64,000 nucleotides of DNA, taken from the NCBI GenBank assembly GCA_031275485.1, contig JAISOS010000007.1:1-64000 (forward strand). The letters are read 5' to 3'. This document shows, piece by piece, positions 1 to 9,873 of the stretch (positions are counted from its first letter, which is position 1; every line of letters begins with the position of its first letter). Under the pieces are notes generated by a model that did not search any database, was not told the DNA's origin, and was given only the letters and a program-made list of their open reading frames with translations. The stretch is from Clostridiales bacterium (GTDB lineage: Bacteria; Bacillota; Clostridia; Christensenellales; JAISNN01). A program made the position numbers and the translations under genes.

Positions 1-2651
1 AGCCCGCCCGTCTCCGAGAGAGACGCGGAGCCCCCCCCGCCGTTTACCGAAACCGTGACCCTATACGTCAAAACGGCAAATTCGGCGACGACTTCAATAT
101 CCTCCGCAACGTTCAGAATTGTGTATTTATTATCGACGATATTTTCAAGCGGAACGATTTTGCCGTTGACGGACACTCCCGAGAGATAATAACCGCCGTC
201 GGGCATGAATTCGGCGGTTACTCCGCCCCCGTAATTTACGGTTATGCTCGAGCCGCCCGTCATACCGGACCGGGGAACACCGGAATTATTATCCTCCGTG
301 TCGTCGTAAAAAGCCGACAGTAAAACCGCGCCGCCGCTAGAAACGGACGCGTCCACCGTGAAGGTCATAGGCGAGAAAGCCGCCGAAATAGTCGTCCGCT
401 CTTTTGTGAAATAGCCTTGCACACTGACGCCGGACGGGTTATAGCCGTTCCGGGACATGGTGTAGGTGTTGTTTACCACATCGGTAATCGGAATCGGCGC
501 GCCGTTTATCAGAACTACGGAGAGCTCATATCCCGTGTCGGGCGTGAATATAAATGTTACGTAATCGGCAAGCATAGGACTTATTCCGACGGAGCCGCTC
601 AAAGGGGAGACCGAACCGTTGCCCAAGGATTCCGTCGAGTAATTATAGGTTTGAATGGACGAGAACGACACGTTTACCATAGTATCGGCTTGAATATTTG
701 TCAAAGTATAGGAATTGTTAAGAAGAGCGTCTTTCGGAACGGCGCTATCGTTTACTTTAAAAGAAAACAAATAATATCCGTCGTTCGGCTCGAAAGTAAA
801 GGTCAGATCGGAGCCTCTCGCGACCGTCAGCGTGCCCGTAGGCGAGAGAGTTCCCGTGGTATAGTGCGGCGTGTTCGTCGTTACGGTAACGGTATCTACC
901 GGCTCCGGCGGGTCTACCGGAGGAGGCTCGGGACCGTCCCCCGAATCCCAAAGCGTGGGCGCGACGGCGAAGCCCCAGCCGTAGTTCACGTCGAAGCCCT
1001 CCGCGCCCAAGTCACGCGCGTTGTCCGTCACCGCAGCGATGAGAGTCTGAGCTGTATAGCCCCTGTCAGTGTCGCCGAATACGGCGGCAAAAAGCGCGGC
1101 GACATGCGGCGACGCCATAGACGTGCCGTTAAGAGACTGCCATGCGTTATTTAAATACGCCGAATATATGGATACGCCCGGAGCCGCGACGTCAACCTCG
1201 TCTCCGTAGTTGGAAAACGACGCGCGCGATTTGGAGCTGTTGACTGCGGCGACGGTGACGGCGGCGGGAACCTTCGCCGGGCTGTAGTATTCGGTGTCAT
1301 CGTTCGCGTTGCCCGCCGCGACAACCGTTACTACGCCTTTTTGAGCAAGCGCGTTCTCTATGCGCGCGTTATAAGGTTTGGACGAGGCGCTTTCGCGGTT
1401 TTTGCTGGAAAGGCTCATATTGATGACCTTGATATTATGCGTGGCGGCAATCGACGTGACGTAATCGTAACCGGTCTGCCCCCAAGAGGCAAGCCCCGTT
1501 CCGTCGTCGCCAAGAACCTTTACGGAATAGATCTTTACGTTGGGCAGCGTCAGATCGACCACCGTCCCCGCGACGTGCGTACCGTGTCCGTTCGCGTCCA
1601 TATAGTCGTCCGACGGGACGTTGTTGACAAAGCTCTTACCGCCGGCTATGCGTCCCGAAAAGAATGCGTTGTTATAATCCAAACCCGTGTCGATTACTGC
1701 GACGGTGATTTGAGGGAGCTGCGCGTATGTAGCGTAAAGGTATCTGTTGTAATTGAAAAAATCCATTTGAGTTGCCGCCGCGCCCCACGTCTTGTAGGCG
1801 TAAGCGGACGGATCCGAGCTTACCTGCGGCTCGAAAACCGACTCGCCGCCGCTCTCCGCTTCGCCGTCCGCGCTCTCGACGTCGGACAGCGTTACGATAG
1901 TATCGGGCGTCACGCTTACTATTTTCGGATCCGCGCTCAGCCTGTCGTAAGCTTGCTTCGCGTCGTATTCGCTCGCGTATTGCAAAGCATAGTTGGTTAT
2001 TCCATAGTTCTTATAGCCGTCCGCTCTCGCCGCCGCGTAACCCAAATCCGCGCCGTCGAACGCCTCGACAAGCAAACGCATAGTCTGAAAATCGCGGGAC
2101 AGCAAAAACGAATCATCCTTCTCCGTTACCGAATAACCCAAGGCCTCCGCCGTGTCCGCGAGAGGGACTATCAGTTCGCCGTTTAAAAAGCGCGGAGCGC
2201 CGCCCTTCAAGACGGTCAGCGAGCCGTTGAAATACGCGTGAGAGTTCGAACTTATAAGCTCCGTATAAAAACCGCCCGCTTTAAACTCCGCGTAAGCGCC
2301 GTCGTTCTTCAACTCCAGGCTGACGCCGCCGCTTTCCGTCTTTTCCGCGAAGAAAGCCGCGCTTATATAATGCGCGCCGCCGCTTTCCTCCGTCGTTTCG
2401 GACTTTTTTATCTCGACGTCAGGCTTGTAAAAGCCGCTTACGCTCCCGCCGTTGTATTCCGTAACCAACGCGTTCAGACGTTCGGCATAGTCCAGAATCT
2501 TCTCCGCCGCAGACGCGCTCGAGTTCGCGGACGCGCCCGAATACGAATCTCGGAACGATGCTACATACGGAAACAAGGCAAACGTCAGTATGCCGATAAC
2601 CGCGGCTAACATAACCGCCGCGCTCTTTGAGAGCGGTCTCTTAGTGTGCAT
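1..2651 (-). CDS. Secreted subtilisin-like (S8) serine peptidase with C-terminal repeat domains; 3' end truncated by window edge
   Basis: Manual minus-strand translation from ATG at 2651: MHTKRPLSKSAAVMLAAVIGILTFALFPYVA (signal peptide). Catalytic motifs TVAVIDTGLDYNN (Asp), DANGHGTHVAGTVV (His) and NGTSMASPHVA (Ser) are in frame with the start. Downstream are beta-rich repeats with VNG/GY motifs. Absent from the ORF track, probably because it runs off the edge. Confidence 0.93.
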   Translation of the reverse strand, partial: MHTKRPLSKSAAVMLAAVIGILTFALFPYVASFRDSYSGASANSSASAAEKILDYAERLNALVTEYNGGSVSGFYKPDVEIKKSETTEESGGAHYISAAFFAEKTESGGVSLELKNDGAYAEFKAGGFYTELISSNSHAYFNGSLTVLKGGAPRFLNGELIVPLADTAEALGYSVTEKDDSFLLSRDFQTMRLLVEAFDGADLGYAAARADGYKNYGITNYALQYASEYDAKQAYDRLSADPKIVSVTPDTIVTLSDVESADGEAESGGESVFEPQVSSDPSAYAYKTWGAAATQMDFFNYNRYLYATYAQLPQITVAVIDTGLDYNNAFFSGRIAGGKSFVNNVPSDDYMDANGHGTHVAGTVVDLTLPNVKIYSVKVLGDDGTGLASWGQTGYDYVTSIAATHNIKVINMSLSSKNRESASSKPYNARIENALAQKGVVTVVAAGNANDDTEYYSPAKVPAAVTVAAVNSSKSRASFSNYGDEVDVAAPGVSIYSAYLNNAWQSLNGTSMASPHVAALFAAVFGDTDRGYTAQTLIAAVTDNARDLGAEGFDVNYGWGFAVAPTLWDSGDGPEPPPVDPPEPVDTVTVTTNTPHYTTGTLSPTGTLTVARGSDLTFTFEPNDGYYLFSFKVNDSAVPKDALLNNSYTLTNIQADTMVNVSFSSIQTYNYSTESLGNGSVSPLSGSVGISPMLADYVTFIFTPDTGYELSVVLINGAPIPITDVVNNTYTMSRNGYNPSGVSVQGYFTKERTTISAAFSPMTFTVDASVSSGGAVLLSAFYDDTEDNNSGVPRSGMTGGSSITVNYGGGVTAEFMPDGGYYLSGVSVNGKIVPLENIVDNKYTILNVAEDIEVVAEFAVLTYRVTVSVNGGGGSASLSETGG

Positions 2652-2952
2652 TATTTTTCCCCTTTTTTAAGAGTGCGAGGGAAACCTTTTGTTGAAAAAA
2701 GACATCCCCACGCGTCTCTTTCAAAAAAATTTGATATTTTTGTATTTTAATTAAATCAAGACGCGGTCAAAAGCTCGTTTCCATAGATTAAAACGTCATA
2801 CTTTTAAGGGATTTCCACGGTTTTTAAGGCGTTTTTCGAGAGCTTTCGGCTAAGCCGTCAAACGGCGATATATTCCGCTTCCCTTTCGTTTAAGACCTTT
2901 TCGCTTTTGGACTGCGGACACTATACGAAACTTTTATTTGTAACCGGAGATG

Positions 2953-3111
2953 CGGCGTGTTCGCGTAACGAAAACGAGAGGATTTCAGGCGGGTTCCGTG
3001 TCTCTCGAGGCGTTTAACTATGCGCCGCCACGCGGGGGGGGGGGACAACGCCGAAAAGGGTCAAAATAAAGTCAAAAAACACGACGTTCACGCTTTATGT
3101 GAACACGCCCT
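2953..3111. repeat. Dispersed ~150-bp intergenic repeat, family B, copy 1 (terminal inverted repeat ggcgtgttc..gaacacgcc)
   Basis: Left end ggcgtgttcgcgtaacgaaaacg, right end cgctttatgtgaacacgcc; similar to 5426-5566, 18587-18744 and (reversed) 31150-31286. Confidence 0.65.
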
Positions 3112-3563
3112 AAAATTCGGAACTCTCAATATTTTATAATACCAACCTTATCAGCGGTAATAGTATGCGATAAAACGTAATTAATAAATATAAATACTTC
3201 ATAAGTATAGCATAAATTTCCCTTTTTGTAAAGCCGTATAATGTAATTTTTAGATGATTTTTGTTTCAACACAATAGACGCGTCAGGTTACGGCCGTCAT
3301 AAAACCCACATAATAATAGCCGCGCTTACGGTTTTTTGCGGCGCTTTCTTATTCGAGATTATGTTGACCTTATCCGTAATGAAGCCTGGTTTTAGACGGT
3401 TTTTGCGTCAGGCAAGACTGCGTTTTCGACAAAACGCGGACTCCGCCGCGTCGGAAAAAACAACGTAGCCTTACGCGAAAGGAAACAAAATACGACTGTC
3501 GTGATAGCGTCAACGCACGCCCGTATATACCGAGATTTTCACCATATTCTATAAAAAATTTTG

Positions 3564-3609
3564 TATAACAAATCCCGCTCCTTTAAAAAAGGGGGCGGGA
3601 TTTGTTATA
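3564..3609. terminator. Strong bidirectional hairpin downstream of the rubrerythrin gene
   Basis: tataacaaatcccgctcctttaaaaaagggggcgggatttgttata palindrome. Confidence 0.6.
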
Positions 3610-3840
3610 TAATCGTTAAAATCGGGATTGCGGCGGATATAATCGCTGAATTTTCGCCGTAAGCGGCGGATTCTTTTTCGCATAAATACGCGTCTTTATC
3701 CCCGCATGTTTCAGCAAAAAGCCGCGTCCGCGTTTTGTGTCTTTAAATCCTTTAAAAACGCCGCACCGCCCGTCGCGCCTGTTTGCCGCCGCATAGCAGA
3801 CTTTCACCGCGCCCTTTTCCAAAAAATTCACCGCCGAAAA

Positions 3841-4383
3841 TCAATAATTCGCGGGATTTAATTCAAAATACGCCCTCGGGTGCGAGCAGACCGGGCATTG
3901 CTCCGGCGCTTCGTCGCCGTAATGGATGTGACCGCAATTTCTGCAATGCCACGCCTTTTTTTCCTCTCTTTTAAACACCGCGCCATTTTCTATATTCGCG
4001 AAGAAACTTTCGTATCTTTTCTCATGATTTTTTTCGACCGCCGCCACGCCCGCGAACAGCTTGGCTATATCGTCAAAGCCCTCCTCTTTCGCCGTCGCGG
4101 CAAATTCCTTATACATAGTCGTCCACTCGTAGTTTTCTCCGCTCGCCGCGTCCTTCAAATTGACCGCCGTCTCGGGTACGCCGCCGCCGTGCAGCGCCTT
4201 AAACCACAGCTTTGCGTGTTCCTTTTCATTTTGGGACGTTTCGTTAAAAATTTCGGCAATCTGCTCATAGCCGTCCTTTTTGGCGCGGCTCGCGTAGTAT
4301 TGGTATTTGATTGCCGCCATACTTTCTCCCGCGAAAGCGGCGGAGAGATTTGCTTCGGTTTTCGAGCCTTTCAACTCTTTCAT
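3841..4383 (-). CDS. rbr: Rubrerythrin
   Basis: Ferritin-like N-terminus ([44 protein letters not shown]) plus C-terminal rubredoxin-like [30 protein letters not shown]. Confidence 0.95.
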   Translation of the reverse strand: MKELKGSKTEANLSAAFAGESMAAIKYQYYASRAKKDGYEQIAEIFNETSQNEKEHAKLWFKALHGGGVPETAVNLKDAASGENYEWTTMYKEFAATAKEEGFDDIAKLFAGVAAVEKNHEKRYESFFANIENGAVFKREEKKAWHCRNCGHIHYGDEAPEQCPVCSHPRAYFELNPANY

Positions 4384-4530
4384 AATGGTACCTCCGTCAT
4401 TTTAAAATTAAAAATATTTATCGATATCAGACTTATCCGCATAACGCCGTAACCGGTAAGTCTGTTTTATCCTTATCGGCGCGGTAGCAGACTGTCCGCC
4501 GCAGGAATTTCAATCGGCGGCGCCCGCCGT

Positions 4531-5304
4531 TCAGCGGTACGCGATACTCTCGTCCTTAGGCGGTTCTATACCCCGCCGCCCGCACGCCTCAAGCAATTCT
4601 TTCGGTAGAAAAATCCGCATATCCGGATCGTTTAGCGAAACAAATTTATATACGTATCCGTCCGCCGTCAGAATTTTAATCGGAAGCGATTCCTTGTCTA
4701 TCCAAAGGACCGATTTACCCGAAAGCCGCGAGGTCATACGCCCAACGCGCGCCGTTTTTATTTTATATCCGCCGTCGCGCGCGGGCGAGGCTTCCATATT
4801 CCCCGTCATACGGCCGTATCCCAATTTGGCGCTCATAAAATCGTCGCGGAAATATTCTTTTTCAATATTGCGGCGGTTGTCCACGCAAACAAGCCCGTTT
4901 CCGCCGCAGTAATAAATCGTATATTTTTTATTGATATAAAAGACAATATTTTTACCGTTCCGTCTCAAAAGATACGCGTCGGATATATTAGTATAACGTT
5001 TAATGAGAAAAATCAAAACGCCGCCCGCTAAAATCAAGATAAAACCGCCGGTAATCAAAGCGATAAACGAGCCGCCGCGATATCGATATTGACAGCCGTA
5101 ACCGATAACGGCAAGCGCGCCGAGTATCATATACGCCAAACCGACGACGGTAACGACTGAGATTTTTTCGCTTACGACGGCGCGGCATGATCTCAGTTTC
5201 GAATACGACAGCCGGACAAGCTCCGACGCGGAGCTTCCGCGAAACGGTTTATCCGTATGTTTTTCGTTATTTACTTTTCCCGCCGTTTCGCATCGTTTAT
5301 TCAT
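4531..5304 (-). CDS. Hypothetical membrane protein (two predicted TM segments)
   Basis: 257-aa ORF; hydrophobic segments VVTVVGLAYMILGALAVIGYG and FIALITGGFILILAGGVLIFLI. Confidence 0.7.
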   Translation of the reverse strand: MNKRCETAGKVNNEKHTDKPFRGSSASELVRLSYSKLRSCRAVVSEKISVVTVVGLAYMILGALAVIGYGCQYRYRGGSFIALITGGFILILAGGVLIFLIKRYTNISDAYLLRRNGKNIVFYINKKYTIYYCGGNGLVCVDNRRNIEKEYFRDDFMSAKLGYGRMTGNMEASPARDGGYKIKTARVGRMTSRLSGKSVLWIDKESLPIKILTADGYVYKFVSLNDPDMRIFLPKELLEACGRRGIEPPKDESIAYR

Positions 5305-5425
5305 ACATGCCGCTCCGTTTCCGGCAATATCCGGATTACTTCCGTTTTCACGCCGATTATCCGCGTATCTTCCGCTCCGTTTTAAGAGCCTGTTTTCAGT
5401 AATTAAAAAAGGATTCCGAATTATA

Positions 5426-5566
5426 CGATTCGCATAAACGAAAACGATGGGATTCTATTTTGTTTCCGCGCCTTTCAAGGCGTTTAACTGCGAGACGAGA
5501 TAACGGCGAAAGGGGGTAAACAAGCGCAAAAAACGCGCCGTTCACGCTTTATGTGAACACGCCTTA
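5426..5566. repeat. Dispersed intergenic repeat, family B, copy 2 (abuts the galU stop codon)
   Basis: cgcataaacgaaaacg ... cctttcaaggcgtttaac ... aaaacgcgccgttcacgctttatgtgaacacgcc. Confidence 0.6.
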
Positions 5567-6454
5567 ATTATCCCCGCCGCCGCGATTGAGCTCGCTCAGA
5601 TATTTTTTCAGTTCCCCGCCCGCGCGTTTATCGCGCAAACCGTATTCGATGTTGGCTATAAGAAAACCAACCCTGTCGCCTATATCGTATCTCTCGCCCT
5701 CAAATTCATAGGCATACGCGCCAGCCTCTCTCGCGACAAGATCTATAGCATCCGTCAAAAATACCTCGTTATTTCTAAGCGCGGTGCGCTCCAGCGCGTC
5801 GAATATATCCGGCGTCAGCACAAACCGCCCGAGACTCGCAAGATTAGACGGCAGAGCGTTTATGTCCGACGGCTTCTCGACTATACCTTTTATCTCGGTG
5901 TACCGCCCCTTGACCGCGCCTTTTTTTATGACGCCGCATTTTAAGGCGGTTTTGTCGCTCACACTCTGCACGCCCACAACGGACAGCCGCGTTTTTTCGT
6001 AAGCCTCTATCAGCTGTCTTGTGCAAGGCTTGTTAGCGTTATAAATCACGTCGTCGGCGAACAGCACCGCGAACGGCTCGTCCTTCACAAAGCTCCGCGC
6101 CAATCCCACCGCCGCGCCCGACCCTCTCATCTCCTTTTGCCGGACGTATGTAAATTCGGCGTCGAGATGACTCATTAGAACGGTTTTCAGATCGTCGGTC
6201 CTGTCGAAGCGTTTCAGCAGATTTTCCAATTCGTAATTTTTATCGAAATGATCCTCGATACATCTTTTAAAGCGGTTGGCGATTATCAGGATTTCCTTTA
6301 TTCCCGAATCGACCGCTTCCTCGACGATATATTGAACGGCGGGCTTATCTACAATCGGCAACATTTCTTTGGGCACGGATTTTGTAATCGGCAAAAAACG
6401 TGTCCCAAATCCGGCGGCCGGAATAACCGCCTTTCTTACGGTCAACTTATCCAT
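5564..6454 (-). CDS. galU: UTP--glucose-1-phosphate uridylyltransferase
   Basis: VRKAVIPAAGFGTRFLPITKSVPKEMLPIVDKPAVQYIVEEAVDSGI signature; start taken at internal MDKLTVRK rather than ORF start 6502. Confidence 0.95.
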   Translation of the reverse strand: MDKLTVRKAVIPAAGFGTRFLPITKSVPKEMLPIVDKPAVQYIVEEAVDSGIKEILIIANRFKRCIEDHFDKNYELENLLKRFDRTDDLKTVLMSHLDAEFTYVRQKEMRGSGAAVGLARSFVKDEPFAVLFADDVIYNANKPCTRQLIEAYEKTRLSVVGVQSVSDKTALKCGVIKKGAVKGRYTEIKGIVEKPSDINALPSNLASLGRFVLTPDIFDALERTALRNNEVFLTDAIDLVAREAGAYAYEFEGERYDIGDRVGFLIANIEYGLRDKRAGGELKKYLSELNRGGGDN

Positions 6455-6613
6455 ATTTCGGCTTCCTTCATACGCGTATATATTATATAACGTTTCCGTC
6501 AAATTTGCAATAGTAAAATAATAATTTTATGTAAATTTAAAACTCAACCCGCCAGAACGCCGTAATAAAGATATATAATCCGTTTAAGTATTACGGGATT
6601 TAAGATTTTTCAT

Positions 6614-6680
6614 AATATATAAATAGATTATGTATTACGAAATATGACATTTTTCATAATACATAATCTGTTTATATATT
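6614..6680. repeat. Near-perfect 24-bp AT-rich inverted repeat
   Basis: aatatataaatagattatgtatta (6614-6637) versus taatacataatctgtttatatatt (6657-6680), one mismatch. Confidence 0.75.
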
Positions 6681-6831
6681 GCTAAACGCAGCGTCCTGCG
6701 GAATATTCCGTATTTCCTCTCCGAATCGTTAAAGTTTTTTGAAAAGGGCGCGGTGAAAGCCTTAGGGCGACGAGGCTTTTTGCCGGAATACGTGAGGAAA
6801 ATACGCGCCAGATAAGTTCGGAAAGGGCTCT

Positions 6832-8124
6832 CTATTTATCGAATATTTTCCTAAGCGGCTTTCTCGAACATTCGGCTACGCGGACTATGTCCGCGCCCAG
6901 TTCCCTCAGAGTTTCCTCAAAATTTTCATAGCCCCTGTCGATACGTTCGGCGTAATTCACTACGCTTATTCCATCGGCTTTCAGCGCGGCGACGGCAAGG
7001 GCGGCTCCGCAGCGCAGGTCATGCGCGGTTACTTCCGCGCCGCGAAGTCTATCGACGCCGCGTATCAGCGCGGTTCTGCCGTCAATATATATTTTTGCGC
7101 CCATCTTTTCCAATTCGACGGCGTGATTAAAGCGGTTTTCAAATATCCTTTCCGTTATGCGCGTAACGCCGTCGCAGACCGCCGCAAGCGCGGTTATTTG
7201 CGGCTGTAAATCCGTAGGAAAGGACGGGTACGGATCGGTCGCTATGTCTGGCAGCGCGCCGAGCCGCCCGCCGCTCTTTATTTTTATGTAATCCGAGCCG
7301 CATTCTATATCGCAATAATTGTTTTTCAACGCCCCGAATAACGCCGCGAGCTGATACGGGCGGCAATTTTGCACTGTCAATTCCCCTCCGCAGACTGCGG
7401 CGGCTATGACCAGCGTGCCCGCGACAATTCTGTCGGGCACGGGCGCGTATGCCGCGCCCGACAATTTTTTCACGCCCTTAACGGTTATTACGGACGTGCC
7501 CGCGCCGCTCACGTCCGCGCCCATAGCGTTCAAAAGATTTTGGAGGTCGGTTATTTCCGGCTCTTTTGCGGCATTCGATATGCGCGTCGTACCATCCGCG
7601 CAAACGGCCGCCATCATAATATTTTGGGTCGCCCCCACGCTCGGAAAACCGAAAACTATGTCGCCGCCGCGCATCTCGGACGCATCGCACACTATGGCGT
7701 TTTGATTTTCGGCGATTTTCACGTTCAAGCTTCGCAACGCGCTAAGGTGTATATCGACGGGTCTTTCGCCGATCGCGCAGCCGCCCGGCAAATAAATCCG
7801 CGCCCTTTTAAAGCGCGACAGCATAGGACCCAACAGCACGAATGACGATCGCAAGCTTTCGGCGAGTTTTTTCGATATATTCGTATTCAAAGCGTTTTTC
7901 GCGTTGATAAAAATATCCTCGCCGTTGTAGAGCGCCTTCGCGCCCAAGCCATTTATTATTTTCAGCTTGTTCGCGATGTCGGTGAGATCGGGGCAGTTTT
8001 TTAAAACGACGTCGTCCTCCGTAAGCACGGACGCGGCGATTAGCGCGAGAACGGAATTTTTCGCCGCTTTCAATCGGACGGAGCCGCGCAGTCGATTTCC
8101 GCCCTTTATTATATATTTGTGCAT
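6832..8124 (-). CDS. murA: UDP-N-acetylglucosamine 1-carboxyvinyltransferase
   Basis: MHKYIIKGGNRLRGSVRLKAAKNSVLALIAASVL and PGGCAIGERPVDIHLSALRSL; start moved to internal Met (ORF opens at 8289). Confidence 0.95.
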   Translation of the reverse strand: MHKYIIKGGNRLRGSVRLKAAKNSVLALIAASVLTEDDVVLKNCPDLTDIANKLKIINGLGAKALYNGEDIFINAKNALNTNISKKLAESLRSSFVLLGPMLSRFKRARIYLPGGCAIGERPVDIHLSALRSLNVKIAENQNAIVCDASEMRGGDIVFGFPSVGATQNIMMAAVCADGTTRISNAAKEPEITDLQNLLNAMGADVSGAGTSVITVKGVKKLSGAAYAPVPDRIVAGTLVIAAAVCGGELTVQNCRPYQLAALFGALKNNYCDIECGSDYIKIKSGGRLGALPDIATDPYPSFPTDLQPQITALAAVCDGVTRITERIFENRFNHAVELEKMGAKIYIDGRTALIRGVDRLRGAEVTAHDLRCGAALAVAALKADGISVVNYAERIDRGYENFEETLRELGADIVRVAECSRKPLRKIFDK

Positions 8125-8211
8125 ATGTAAGCAACTCCTCGCTGTCGGATATATAATATATATGAAAAGCGGCGTCTTATTGTTAATCATGACCACGTTC
8201 ATGCGGATTTG

Positions 8212-8337
8212 ATATGGATTTTTTATATACTTTTTATTTATTTTACTACGGTACAAAGCGCGGTAATCCCGCGATTTTTCGTTCTTCATATAATATGGAA
8301 TTTTTATATATTTTTTAATTTATTTTATGCCGTACAA
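8212..8337. repeat. ~45-bp direct repeat, two copies, period ~81 bp, upstream of murA
   Basis: atatggattttttatatactttttatttattttactacggtacaa (8212) and atatggaatttttatatattttttaatttattttatgccgtacaa (8293). Confidence 0.8.
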
Positions 8338-8412
8338 TATGTATAATCCACAACTTATGTCTTCCCTTGTTCAGCCGTATAGGATATAGATTTTTTATGC
8401 CTGCCGCATGAA

Positions 8413-9543
8413 CTATATCCGCGTCCTTATTCCGCGAAGCCCGACGACCAACGGGTTTTTCCGCGCCGATATATTCATTGCCAGGCCGATCGCCGCCATA
8501 TACGCAAGTAGTGAGCTACCGCCCGCGCTCATAAACGGCAACGGCAGACCCGTAGGAGGTATCGAGCCGCTTACGACGGCTATATTTATCGCGGTCTGCA
8601 CGGCGATGAGCGACGCGACGCCCGCGGCAAGATACGCGTCGAATTTGCTTTCCGCCCGAATCGCCGCCCGCGATATCCTAGCTATCAAAAATACGAACAA
8701 AAGAATGGTAATGCACGAACCGAACAGCCCCAACTCCTCGCCGATTATGGAAAAGATAAAATCCGATTCTGAAAACGGCAAAAACAGATATTTTTGGCGC
8801 GAATTGAACAGTCCCACTCCGAAAAAACCGCCCGAACCCAGAGCGTAATAGGATTGAATCAGCTGATAACCCTCCGCCTTAGGCGACGCCCACGGATCGA
8901 GGAACGCCGTAAGGCGGCTCATTCTGTACGGTTCCAAAACTATCATAAGAATTACGCCTGCGGCTATCGGCAAAAGTAGCAGAATAAGCGTCTTAATCTT
9001 CATGCCGCCGATGAGGAGCATAATCAGCATTACCAGCCCGACGCACATAGTAATCGACATATTCGGCTCGAGTATAATAAGCGCGCACATACATCCGCCC
9101 GCAAGGAAAACCGGAACCGTATTTTTAAATTTATTCATATCGTGAACGGACATTTCCGCCGCCGCGTATATTATAAAGCCGAATTTGGAAATTTCGGAGG
9201 GTTGCAGCGTCGTAAATCCCAAATTTATCCATCTCGCCGCACCGTAATTGCTTACGGAAAGACCCGGCACAAAAACCGACGCGAGCAGAATGAGAGAAAA
9301 CGCGAGAACAACATAACGGAACTTAACCAAGCGCTTTAAGTCTAAAAAACCTATCCCGAACATCACGATAAGCCCGGCGGTCAATGCGACCGCCTGTTTT
9401 TTTACATAAAAAAAGGCGTCGCCGTAGGAAAACTCCGCGCCGTAGGAGCTTGCGGAATATATCATCAAAATCCCGAACAGCGCGAGGCATACCGTTAGCG
9501 CGGGGATCCAAAAATCACCCTTTAATTTCAAACTTTTTGTCAT
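8413..9543 (-). CDS. ftsW: FtsW/RodA/SpoVE family peptidoglycan polymerase
   Basis: Polytopic SEDS protein: LFGILMIYSASSYGAE, QPSEISKFGFIIYAAA, SDFIFSIIGEELGLFG, GLPLPFMSAGGSSLL. Confidence 0.92.
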   Translation of the reverse strand: MTKSLKLKGDFWIPALTVCLALFGILMIYSASSYGAEFSYGDAFFYVKKQAVALTAGLIVMFGIGFLDLKRLVKFRYVVLAFSLILLASVFVPGLSVSNYGAARWINLGFTTLQPSEISKFGFIIYAAAEMSVHDMNKFKNTVPVFLAGGCMCALIILEPNMSITMCVGLVMLIMLLIGGMKIKTLILLLLPIAAGVILMIVLEPYRMSRLTAFLDPWASPKAEGYQLIQSYYALGSGGFFGVGLFNSRQKYLFLPFSESDFIFSIIGEELGLFGSCITILLFVFLIARISRAAIRAESKFDAYLAAGVASLIAVQTAINIAVVSGSIPPTGLPLPFMSAGGSSLLAYMAAIGLAMNISARKNPLVVGLRGIRTRI

Positions 9544-9873
9544 ACATAAATTCCTTTTTGAAAAAAGGAAACATTATGCGCGGGAGGAAAAACCTTTCGT
9601 TAACAAAAGATACCCCGCGCTCACTTCCTAAAAACTTTAACGGTTAGAATACGCGCCGCGAACTTTTTTAAGAACGGGAGCTTATCAAAGCCTCGCTCCC
9701 AAAACGCGCCGCGAAAGCCCGTTTAAAAACAAGCGGCATATATTGCGGCGAAAGAGCTTTTACCCAAAAGTTCGCGTATCGTTATATGCGAACGGGGAAC
9801 GGCAAAAGCGATGCGCGCGCAAGCGACCGACGGATTGTTTTTTCTCTCCGCTCCGCAAAAAACTCCTATACGC

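Noticed and set aside
417-2609. Plus-strand ORFs 417-1154, 1341-2186 and 2238-2609
   Set aside because: Arg/Val-rich antisense translations of the minus-strand subtilisin-like gene; no domain or RBS.
3616-3831. 71-aa minus-strand ORF after rubrerythrin
   Set aside because: Basic composition, no recognisable domain; cannot be supported although it sits before the terminator.
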